Below, piece by piece: positions 58,104-64,000 of a stretch of DNA of 64,000 nucleotides. Source of the DNA: Hymenobacter norwichensis DSM 15439 (GTDB lineage Bacteria; Bacteroidota; Bacteroidia; Cytophagales; Hymenobacteraceae). Under the pieces are notes generated by a model. That model searched no databases and was not told the origin of the DNA. It saw only the letters and a list, made by a program, of their open reading frames with translations. Within the stretch, counting starts at the first letter, position 1; every line of letters begins with the position of its first letter. The position numbers were made by a program, and so were the translations under genes. The stretch is from assembly GCF_000420705.1 (NCBI RefSeq), contig NZ_ATVL01000010.1, positions 434,001-498,000 of the forward strand, in the 5' to 3' direction.

Positions 58104-59330
58104 CTAGTAGCTGCCATCGGCACCGCCCCCGCCGGAGCTGCCGCCCCCGAACTGGAAGCCGGGCGCTTCGGGCTGCGGTACGGTAGCTGTTTGGGCAACA
58201 ATCAAGGATTCCAGGTTGAATTTCTGGTTGTCCTCGTCGCCATCGGAAGCGGCGGTAAGGCCATGCTGGGGCGTGCGGAGGTAGCGCGCCACCCACAGCA
58301 TGGTGGCCACCAGCACGCTGCCGGCCAGCGTGGCGGCTACTTCGGGCGGCAACAGGGAGCGGTAGTAGCGGAGCGTGAACAAGGAAAAACCTACAATCAG
58401 CAGCCCCACCCACAGCCATATCCGGTCGAAGCGGCGTAACCCTACCACCACGTACGCCACCGGAATAACAGCCGTGAAAACGTAGAACACCCACGCAAAC
58501 GGTACCTGGCCGGAAACCGGGGCGTCGCTGAGTAAGCCATTGCCCTCGCGCACCACCCAGTAGTTGCCGCCCAAGTAAAAAGTGAGTAGCGTGAGGGCCT
58601 TAAGCAGCGTCAGGCAAGGCTTGTAATACAGGTAGTCGGGGCGGTGGGTGAGGCGCCGGACCAACAGGTACGCGCCGCCGGACGCTAGCATCAGCACAAA
58701 TGGCAGCAGGAGCCGCCCACCCGGAATCCGAAGGCTGATATTGGCCAGCAACAACAGATACGTGCAGTAAGCTGCCGCCGCCACCAGCCGGTCAGCGTAG
58801 CGGCTGGTAGCGGCCAGCAGCAAGGCCAGAATTAGCAGCAGCGCGGCTGTCAGATAGGGGCTGAAGAGCAGGAAGCCGCCGTAATAGCTAACGGGGGTGT
58901 TACTGGTGGTTACATACAGCACCACAAACACCAGCCAACCCAGCGTGGCGTACAGTAAGGCATTGTCAACGCCCGAATGGTAGAGGCGGGAGCTACGAAT
59001 GGCCGCTTCCAGCACAAACAGACAAGCCGCCGCGCTCAGCAGAGCCGTGACAACAAGCAGCACTTCTTCCTGCCGGCTGCTACTCTCGCGAAACAAGCCT
59101 TCGTAGAGAAACAGGCCCAGAAAGCCCGAGCCCGCCAGCGTGCCAAGGCCCGTGAACAGGAAAAGCGTGACCCGCAGGAAGATGTTGGGGCGGTAGTAGT
59201 CGAGGGGGTAGGCAGCCTGCACGGCTGCCAGCTGCGGTCCGGTGAGCAGGCCCCGCTGCTGCCAGGTGCCAGCTGCCGCCTGCATAGCCTGGTGATGCGC
59301 CCAGCGCGGGTTGTAGGCTTTAACGGGCAT
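58104..59330 (-). CDS. Polytopic membrane protein, DUF2157-operon partner with Gly-rich tail
   Basis: A 408-residue protein with an N-terminal helical segment resembling the start of DUF2157 proteins (WQQRGLLTGPQLAAVQAAYP near residues 23-42), then about nine hydrophobic helices from residue 50 to 365, and a C-terminal cytoplasmic or periplasmic tail ending GGGSSGGGGADGSY. Such Gly-rich ends with a terminal aromatic are seen in TPM-domain/YgcG-like proteins, which suggests a shared targeting or binding signal, but that is an inference. It overlaps the DUF2157 gene upstream by 11 bases, so both are translated together. Function unknown. Confidence 0.75.
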   Translation of the reverse strand: MPVKAYNPRWAHHQAMQAAAGTWQQRGLLTGPQLAAVQAAYPLDYYRPNIFLRVTLFLFTGLGTLAGSGFLGLFLYEGLFRESSSRQEEVLLVVTALLSAAACLFVLEAAIRSSRLYHSGVDNALLYATLGWLVFVVLYVTTSNTPVSYYGGFLLFSPYLTAALLLILALLLAATSRYADRLVAAAAYCTYLLLLANISLRIPGGRLLLPFVLMLASGGAYLLVRRLTHRPDYLYYKPCLTLLKALTLLTFYLGGNYWVVREGNGLLSDAPVSGQVPFAWVFYVFTAVIPVAYVVVGLRRFDRIWLWVGLLIVGFSLFTLRYYRSLLPPEVAATLAGSVLVATMLWVARYLRTPQHGLTAASDGDEDNQKFNLESLIVAQTATVPQPEAPGFQFGGGSSGGGGADGSY

Positions 59331-60312
59331 GGTATAAACCTAAAATCTTCTTGATATTGACAAAGAGCAGCACCACACCCAGGGCCGATAGCGCGAAATA
59401 CAGCGTCACCAGAAAGGCGGTGGCTTCAAACGTGGTAACATCGATGAGCTGGAAAAACAGGTAGGTAAGCACGATGTAGCTGTACACCACGCCCATCAGC
59501 AGAAACAGGTAGGAATGGATGCGGCGGGCGTACCATACCAAGCCAACGCTCAGCACTAAAATCAGGATGCCTGCCTCGAAAGCAGAAGGCCAGGTATTGG
59601 GATAAAAGCTTAGCAGCGCGGCCGTGGCCGCCAGCAACGTCAGGTTAGCACCCAACGAAATGTAAGTGAAGCTGAAATGCTGCTTCCAGCCCTGAAATTC
59701 CGACACCAGCCCCACCGCTACCAGCGCCAACCCCAGCCCGATAGCCGGGCCACTCAAACTCCGGAAGTGGTTGTCGGTGAAAGCGGAAAGTGGGGCCACT
59801 GATACGCCCACCCACGAAGCCAGCGCCGTAACAGCCATCGACAGCACCCCGCGGTGGTCGAAGAGGTAGGCCAGCCCGAAAAACAGCACGGCCGGCAAGA
59901 ACACCGCTAGGCCGTAACGGGTCCCAAAAACACCGTACTGGTACTGCACGTAGCCCTCCAGGCTCAAAAACAGCAGGCAGCCCAGCAACAGCACATAATC
60001 GGGGAGGAAACCAGCGCGGGGCGCTTTTGCCCAGGTGAACGGTGCCCGGTGCCGCGCCGCATAGCCAAAGCAGGTCGCCATCAGGAGCGACATAATGGTG
60101 ATGAGCACGCCGTGCCCAATTTCATCAACGTGCTGGTAAATCAAGGTGCCCAGCCCGCCGGTCAGGAGCGTGATGCCCAAGTACAGCAGCGTTCGGACTT
60201 CGTAATGAATGGAAAACGGCCGGGTGTGCTCGTCGTGGCGGATGGCCTCGGCTTGCGGCGGTGTGAGGAGGCCCTGCGCCTGTAGCTCGTCTAGCAATTG
60301 GTCGGAACGCAT
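59320..60312 (-). CDS. DUF2157-family polytopic membrane protein
   Basis: A 330-residue protein. The N-terminal segment MRSDQLLDELQAQGLLTPPQ and the FSIHYEVRTLLYLGITLLTGGLG helix (residues about 34-57) match the opening of DUF2157. About ten hydrophobic helices follow, the last ending in NIKKILGLYHAR. Function of the family is unknown. The start at 60312 is used because the 29 codons upstream have no resemblance to the family. First gene of a two-gene operon with the Gly-tailed protein. Confidence 0.82.
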   Translation of the reverse strand: MRSDQLLDELQAQGLLTPPQAEAIRHDEHTRPFSIHYEVRTLLYLGITLLTGGLGTLIYQHVDEIGHGVLITIMSLLMATCFGYAARHRAPFTWAKAPRAGFLPDYVLLLGCLLFLSLEGYVQYQYGVFGTRYGLAVFLPAVLFFGLAYLFDHRGVLSMAVTALASWVGVSVAPLSAFTDNHFRSLSGPAIGLGLALVAVGLVSEFQGWKQHFSFTYISLGANLTLLAATAALLSFYPNTWPSAFEAGILILVLSVGLVWYARRIHSYLFLLMGVVYSYIVLTYLFFQLIDVTTFEATAFLVTLYFALSALGVVLLFVNIKKILGLYHAR

Positions 60313-60430
60313 AAACTGGCGGTAGTTAGCCTCAAAGGAATGAAAGTAAACATACCAACTTCCCCGGAATGCGTATGAGGGCACGGCGCGAGCTGCCAAC
60401 AGGGGTAGCCGCCTAACCCGTACGACCTAT

Positions 60431-61075
60431 ATGGCCGATATTAATATTCAACGCAAAAAGTCCTCGCCGAGCCCCTGGCTTCTGATTTTGCTGGTGGTGC
60501 TGGCCCTAGGCGCTCTTGCTTGGTACCTGTTGCGCGAAGATGCCAGCCAACCCGTTTCCAGCGGAGCTGAAACTCCTATAGAACAGGCTCCGATAAATGC
60601 CGACTCGGGAGCCGCACCGCGCCCCGACGACCAGAATGCCGTAGGCGACATGGCCACCGCCGAGCCACTGCCCACGCCCGAAGCTCTGGCGGGTGCCACC
60701 CAGCGTGACCCGGCTAGCCCCAATTACGCCCGCAACGGACTGCGGATACTCAGCGCCGTGTTGGTAGACCTAGCCGACCGTGCCGACCTGCGCGACCCCG
60801 CCGTAAACGAAAAGCGCGACGTACTAACCAGCGCCACCGCCCGCCTTGATGATTCGACGGCTAGCCTGCGCCCCGGCTTTGTGGCCGCTACCGGCCTCAT
60901 GCAGGCCATGCAACAGAAAGCCTACCCAACCCTTGAACCCACCGTAGCCGATCTAATTACCCGCGCTGGCCAACTCTCGGGCCGTAGCACCACCCCCGAC
61001 GACCAGCAGCAGCTGCGTGACTTTTTCACGCGCGCCACCGAAGTGGTGCGGGCACTGAACGAGCCTGGTACTTAG
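60431..61075 (+). CDS. Hypothetical membrane-anchored helical protein
   Basis: A 214-residue protein of unknown function. One transmembrane anchor near residues 15-34 (PWLLILLVVLALGALAWYLL) follows a short basic cytoplasmic end. Next is an acidic, Pro/Ala-rich linker to about residue 95 (EPLPTPEALAGATQRDP) and a predicted all-helical domain from about 98 to 214 (ARNGLRILSAVLVDLADRADL, then TGLMQAMQQKAYPTL). It could be periplasmic. It precedes the PRC-barrel gene by 34 bases on the same strand and the two are likely co-transcribed. Divergent from the DUF2157 pair. Confidence 0.7.
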   Translation: MADINIQRKKSSPSPWLLILLVVLALGALAWYLLREDASQPVSSGAETPIEQAPINADSGAAPRPDDQNAVGDMATAEPLPTPEALAGATQRDPASPNYARNGLRILSAVLVDLADRADLRDPAVNEKRDVLTSATARLDDSTASLRPGFVAATGLMQAMQQKAYPTLEPTVADLITRAGQLSGRSTTPDDQQQLRDFFTRATEVVRALNEPGT

Positions 61076-61109
61076 TTTTCCGATTCTTCGCTTCTCATCC
61101 TCACCCTCT

Positions 61110-61628
61110 GTGGAACCAACTCCTATTCCTTCGGCCCAGGGCATGCACCTGCGCCGCCTTCGTGACCTGACCGACTTTGAAGTGGCCGACAGCAGCTCCG
61201 ATGTGCGCGGCTGGTCGGTGCGCGGCGGCGACGGCAAGAAATTCGGCGACGTAGCCGAGCTCATCGTGGAAGAAGATGCCCTGAAAGTGCGTTACCTCGA
61301 CGTGGAGCTAGACGCCAGCCTCAACATCGACAAGCATGAGCGCCACATCCTGATTCCAGTGGGTGTAGCTGCTCTCGACGAAGAAGGCGACAATGTATTC
61401 GTACCCTCGCTCACGCTGGATTCGGTGCTGGACTATCCGCCCTATGCCGAGTTCCAGATTACCCGCGAGTACGAGGAGGCCATGCTGCGCGCGCTCAAGC
61501 TACCCCTGCCCGAGCACGGTACCGGCAGCTTCTACGAGCAGTCATCGTTTAGTGAAGACAGCTTCTATCAGAACCGCCGCCCTGCCAAGCAACTCGGTAG
61601 CTTCCGCCGCCGTGACCGGGAAGAGTAG
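61110..61628 (+). CDS. PRC-barrel-domain protein
   Basis: A 172-residue protein with a PRC-barrel near residues 22-95 (VRGWSVRGGDGKKFGDVAELI, then ILIPVGVAALDE). A second part (about 96-150) contains FVPSLTLDSVLDYPPYAEFQ and ends in a basic Arg-rich tail. PRC-barrels occur in ribosome maturation factor RimM, photosynthetic reaction centre H subunit and many stress proteins; this layout resembles the stand-alone stress-type members. Start GTG at 61110. No membrane helix. The adjacent anchored protein may be its partner. Confidence 0.78.
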   Translation: MEPTPIPSAQGMHLRRLRDLTDFEVADSSSDVRGWSVRGGDGKKFGDVAELIVEEDALKVRYLDVELDASLNIDKHERHILIPVGVAALDEEGDNVFVPSLTLDSVLDYPPYAEFQITREYEEAMLRALKLPLPEHGTGSFYEQSSFSEDSFYQNRRPAKQLGSFRRRDREE

Positions 61629-61716
61629 TTGGGAAGTATATTTCCTGGCCTTGACAACTTTGCGGTATAGTAGCTGCTCGTAACCGTAACGCAGGTTCAC
61701 CACACGAGCGGTTACT

Positions 61717-62478
61717 ATGCCTCGACTTTTACTCCCGTTTATTGCCATCTTATTTATTGGTCTGCTGAGTGGTTGCGCTGCCATCATTCCTCAAACCCTC
61801 ATGACGCCTACTGTACGAGAAAAAGGCGAAGCAGAAATTGATGCTTCTGTAGGCTTACATGGCGAGAGCCTCCAAGCAGCATATGCCACTAGCAACCATA
61901 CGGTGCTGTTAGCAAGCGGCCACCATTGGGCGCGCGGTAGCCGTTGGTCGTGGTCGGGTGAAGGTGGGGGCGGGCGTCAATGGGTAAGGCCCAACGGTGG
62001 TAGTTGGGGGCTTTATGGTGGGGCCGGCTATGGAGCTGGGTACTCCTACGACAGCTTTTGCCTAGACCTCTGCGGCGATACGCCAACCAACGAGCGGGTG
62101 CGCTATACTTATAGCTTCGTGCAACCGACTTATACCATTTTGCAAGACCGCACAACATTAGGTTTTGCTGTGCGCTTGCAACCGTTGCGCCTTAGCCGTT
62201 GGGAAACGTACGAAGTCAGCTACAGCCCAGACTCGTTAGGTAATATTAACAGAGAGGCCTACCCAATTAACCGGGCAGGCCTCTGGATGGTGCTCCTACA
62301 ACCAGGAATAAACGTGCGCTATCAGATAGGTAAACATCTTTGCCTCACCTACAATATTAGTGGCGTTTTTCCTCTAAGTAACCGTCGTCGCGAAGAAGCA
62401 AGTGCCCTTCGTTTAGCTACGGGAGTTGGAGTGCAGTTGGTACTAGGGCGCAGAGCTATGGCCACTCCGGCTTGGTAG
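61717..62478 (+). CDS. Outer-membrane lipoprotein-like protein of unknown function
   Basis: A 253-residue protein. The signal peptide ends in a lipobox LLSGC with Cys20 as the lipidated residue. The mature part is rich in Tyr, Trp, Gly and short amphipathic strands (YGGAGYGAGYSYDSF near 105-120, YSFVQPTYTILQDRTTLGFAV near 131-152), suggesting a beta-barrel or beta-sandwich, and ends in RLATGVGVQLVLGRR. It contains a Cys pair (FCLDLC) that could form a disulfide. No family recognised. Its stop lies only 3 bases from the stop of the convergent hemH gene. Confidence 0.72.
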   Translation: MPRLLLPFIAILFIGLLSGCAAIIPQTLMTPTVREKGEAEIDASVGLHGESLQAAYATSNHTVLLASGHHWARGSRWSWSGEGGGGRQWVRPNGGSWGLYGGAGYGAGYSYDSFCLDLCGDTPTNERVRYTYSFVQPTYTILQDRTTLGFAVRLQPLRLSRWETYEVSYSPDSLGNINREAYPINRAGLWMVLLQPGINVRYQIGKHLCLTYNISGVFPLSNRRREEASALRLATGVGVQLVLGRRAMATPAW

Positions 62479-62481
62479 CAC

Positions 62482-63519
62482 TTAGTTCCGGTGAATCATG
62501 TCCACTACGGCTTGCACCCAGGTGGGGTGGGTATTCAAGGACGGGACCAACTGCCAATGTTCTCCACCAGCTTCTTCGAACAGTTCCTTGAACTCTTCGC
62601 CTACTTCAATCGTGGTTTCCAGGCAGTCGGCCACAAAAGCGGGGCTGAAGGCCAGCACGTTTTTAATGCCTTTGGCGGGGAAAGGCTTCAAGGCCTCATC
62701 GGTATAGGGTTGCAGCCACGGGTCGCGGAGGCGGCTTTGCAGGCGGCTCTGAAACGATACTGTGTACTGATTGGACGTGAGGCCTAGGCCGGCCGCTACC
62801 TGGCGTGAAGTTTCGTAGCACTGCGCTCGATAGCAGTAGCGGTTGTTCTTGTTGTAGCTGTTGCAGCAGTTGCCCAGTTTACAATAGCCGTTTTGGCTGC
62901 CTTTCAGTACGTGTCGCTCCGGAATGCCGTGGTAGCTGAATACGATGTGGTCGTAGTCGCGCTTGGCCATTTCCACTTTGCCAAGCTCCACGATGGTAGC
63001 AATAAAGCCGGGGTCGTTGGCGAAAGTGCTGATAAAGGAGATGCTGGGCACCACCCACCACTTGCTCACGATTTCCATTACCTTTTCCTGCACCGAACCC
63101 GTGCTGGCCGCTGCGTACTGCGGAAACAGCGGCAGCACAATAATGCGCTCCACGGCCGCGTCACGCAACTCAGCTAGTGCTTTTTCAATGCTGGGATTTT
63201 GGTAGCGCATGCCAAAGGCCACGAGGTAATCGTTGCCGAGCTGCTCCTGCACCAGTTTCTGTAAATCCAGGCCGTGGTAGAGTAGGGGAGAGCCCCGTTC
63301 GGTCCAGAGTTGCTGGTAGATTTTGGCGGACTTTGGGGCCCGCAGCGGTACTACCAAACCCCGGAACAGCGGGTAGCGAATAGCGGCCGGCATATCAACC
63401 ACGCGGCCATCAGTGAGGAATTCGTTGAGATAACGGCGGACGTCGCTGGTTTGTGGCGAGTCGGGCGTACCTAGATTGACGAGCAGGACGCCGATGCGGC
63501 CTTTAGTGGGAGCGGGCAT
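62482..63519 (-). CDS. hemH: Ferrochelatase
   Basis: A 345-residue HemH that inserts Fe(II) into protoporphyrin IX, the last step of protohaem synthesis. GVLLVNLGTPDSP and RRYLNEFLTDGRVVDMP open the protein; the metal-site His197 is in FSYHGIPERH, and the conserved Glu is in SPAFVADCLETTIEVGEEFKE near residues 290-310. A cluster of cysteines (YCKLGNCCN and YRAQCYE near 213-235) could bind a 2Fe-2S cluster or a second metal, as in some other ferrochelatases, though their positions differ from the C-terminal cluster of known examples. It lies just upstream of a long palindromic repeat. Confidence 0.95.
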   Translation of the reverse strand: MPAPTKGRIGVLLVNLGTPDSPQTSDVRRYLNEFLTDGRVVDMPAAIRYPLFRGLVVPLRAPKSAKIYQQLWTERGSPLLYHGLDLQKLVQEQLGNDYLVAFGMRYQNPSIEKALAELRDAAVERIIVLPLFPQYAAASTGSVQEKVMEIVSKWWVVPSISFISTFANDPGFIATIVELGKVEMAKRDYDHIVFSYHGIPERHVLKGSQNGYCKLGNCCNSYNKNNRYCYRAQCYETSRQVAAGLGLTSNQYTVSFQSRLQSRLRDPWLQPYTDEALKPFPAKGIKNVLAFSPAFVADCLETTIEVGEEFKELFEEAGGEHWQLVPSLNTHPTWVQAVVDMIHRN

Positions 63520-63526
63520 TTTCTTG

Positions 63527-63693
63527 GGCTGTTAGCTAGTGGCTGTTGGCTGTTCACTTTCTCAAAAAAGCAATACAGCCAGTACCTAGTTAGCGCAATG
63601 AGGAGTAAGTGTGCCTTAAACCAAAAAGAGGGCTGTTTGGTCTGTATTCAGCTGCAAAAAAAGCTAATAGCTGTCAGCCAATAGCTAACAGCC
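63527..63693. repeat. Long inverted repeat (TTAGCTG/TTGGC family, copy 2)
   Basis: The left arm 63527-63560 (GGCTGTTAGCTAGTGGCTG start) and the right arm 63660-63693 are near-exact inverted copies of about 34 bp. A partial inner pairing of AATACAGCC with GGTCTGTATT lies within the 99-bp centre. The arm unit is shared with the repeat at 15527-15609. The element fills most of the divergent hemH-era gap, ends 10 bases before the era -7 element, and would affect any regulator binding there. Confidence 0.78.
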
Positions 63694-63703
63694 TATAAAA
63701 TCG

Positions 63704-63711
63704 TACCTTTG
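63704..63711 (+). promoter_or_regulatory. -7 element (TACCTTTG) for era
   Basis: TACCTTTG matches TAnnTTTG exactly and ends 23 bases before the era GTG. The -33 position falls inside the inverted repeat and shows no TTTG. Confidence 0.6.
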
Positions 63712-63734
63712 CAGGCCAATTACCAGAATCTGAA

Positions 63735-64000
63735 GTGAATACCGAACCTACCCCGCACCGCGCTGGCTTTGTGAGCATTATCGGCAAGCCCAACGTGGGC
63801 AAGTCCACGCTCATGAACGCCCTGATGGGTGAGCGGCTCAGCATCGTTACCAGCAAAGCCCAAACCACGCGCCACCGCATTTTGGGCATTCTCAACGGCG
63901 AAGATTTCCAGCTGGTCTACTCCGATACGCCGGGCATTATCCAGCCGAAATACGAGCTGCACAACGCCATGATGTCGTTTGTGTACTCGTCGTTGGAAGA
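63735..64000 (+). CDS. era: GTPase Era, 3' truncated by window
   Basis: The first 88 residues of Era, a GTPase that binds the 3' end of 16S rRNA and is needed for 30S maturation. The start is GTG at 63735 (VNTEPTPHRAGF). G1 is GKPNVGKST at about 17-25, G2 is around the Thr pair of KAQTTRHR and G3 is DTPGI near 64-68. The KH RNA-binding domain lies outside the window. GxPNVGKSTL followed by SxKxQTTR is diagnostic for Era. Confidence 0.93.
   Translation, partial: MNTEPTPHRAGFVSIIGKPNVGKSTLMNALMGERLSIVTSKAQTTRHRILGILNGEDFQLVYSDTPGIIQPKYELHNAMMSFVYSSLE

Noticed and set aside
58012..58494. Minus-strand open frame of 160 codons overlapping the 3' part of the Gly-tailed membrane protein
   Set aside because: Different frame of the same strand, Arg/Pro-rich, no hydrophobic pattern or motif.

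Overview
The window is a stretch of chromosome from a GC-rich member of the Bacteroidota, most likely order Cytophagales and close to Hymenobacter. The evidence is a SusC/SusD pair, a MurF-alanine racemase fusion, the nadK/DUF6089/uppS/bamA/ompH order, an ExbB-ExbD-ExbD-TonB operon, many families largely confined to Bacteroidota (DUF4834, DUF5686, DUF4230, DUF6089), and repeated -7 promoter elements of the form TAnnTTTG, some with a TTTG box 20 bases upstream. The genus is an inference. I see no phage, insertion sequence, integrase or CRISPR array; most of the window is core-genome housekeeping. By eye the first 20 kb is richer in G+C than the 34-53 kb part.

Layout. 1-5.1 kb: 3' part of a SusC porin, its SusD lipoprotein and a secreted endonuclease/exonuclease/phosphatase-family enzyme, closed by a strong terminator, then tRNA-Thr(CGU). 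5.4-16.5 kb: FkbM methyltransferase, DUF4834, a DUF5686 outer-membrane protein, RecX, a zinc-ribbon protein, DUF4230, a D-cysteine desulfhydrase-like enzyme, a YfhO membrane protein and a RarD-type transporter. 16.6-25.9 kb: MurF-Alr fusion, an alpha/beta hydrolase that lacks its serine nucleophile, an OmpA-like lipoprotein, a CarboxypepD_reg-like protein, feoAB and an RsmI-like methyltransferase. 26-30.9 kb (minus strand): pdxJ, mnmH, a VOC protein, selD, a membrane protein and a hydrolase; selD plus mnmH make the tRNA 2-selenouridine pathway. 31-37 kb: a polytopic protein, YqeY, CvpA, a TrpG/PabA amidotransferase, a hydrolase, a CBS protein and a short Omp85-type protein. 37-45.7 kb (plus): nadK, two related beta-barrels, uppS, bamA, two OmpH/Skp chaperones and an RluA-type pseudouridine synthase, an envelope-biogenesis block. 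45.8-53.1 kb (minus): exbB, exbD, exbD, tonB, a second tonB, a small membrane protein, an orphan PstS-like lipoprotein and a TPR protein. This cluster starts from a well-formed promoter followed by a nested-hairpin leader. 53.2-64 kb: mazG, glmM, cysteine desulfurase, DUF389, a pair of DUF2157-like membrane proteins, an anchored helical protein, a PRC-barrel protein, a lipoprotein, hemH and the start of era.

How the parts fit. The ExbB/ExbD/TonB genes supply the energy that SusC-type receptors need. BamA, the OmpH chaperones and the extra Omp85 protein insert such barrels. UppS, MurF-Alr and GlmM feed peptidoglycan synthesis. FeoAB and ferrochelatase serve iron and haem, and SelD/MnmH and RluA modify RNA.

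The least expected signals are intergenic: several unrelated palindromic elements of 70-170 bp, two of them apparently one family, and the structured exbB leader. Among proteins, the hydrolase with Gly in place of the nucleophile Ser, the SusCD-phosphodiesterase locus and the transporterless PstS-like protein stand out. I did not find a clearly new multi-gene system; the candidates listed are modest and each has a stated test.
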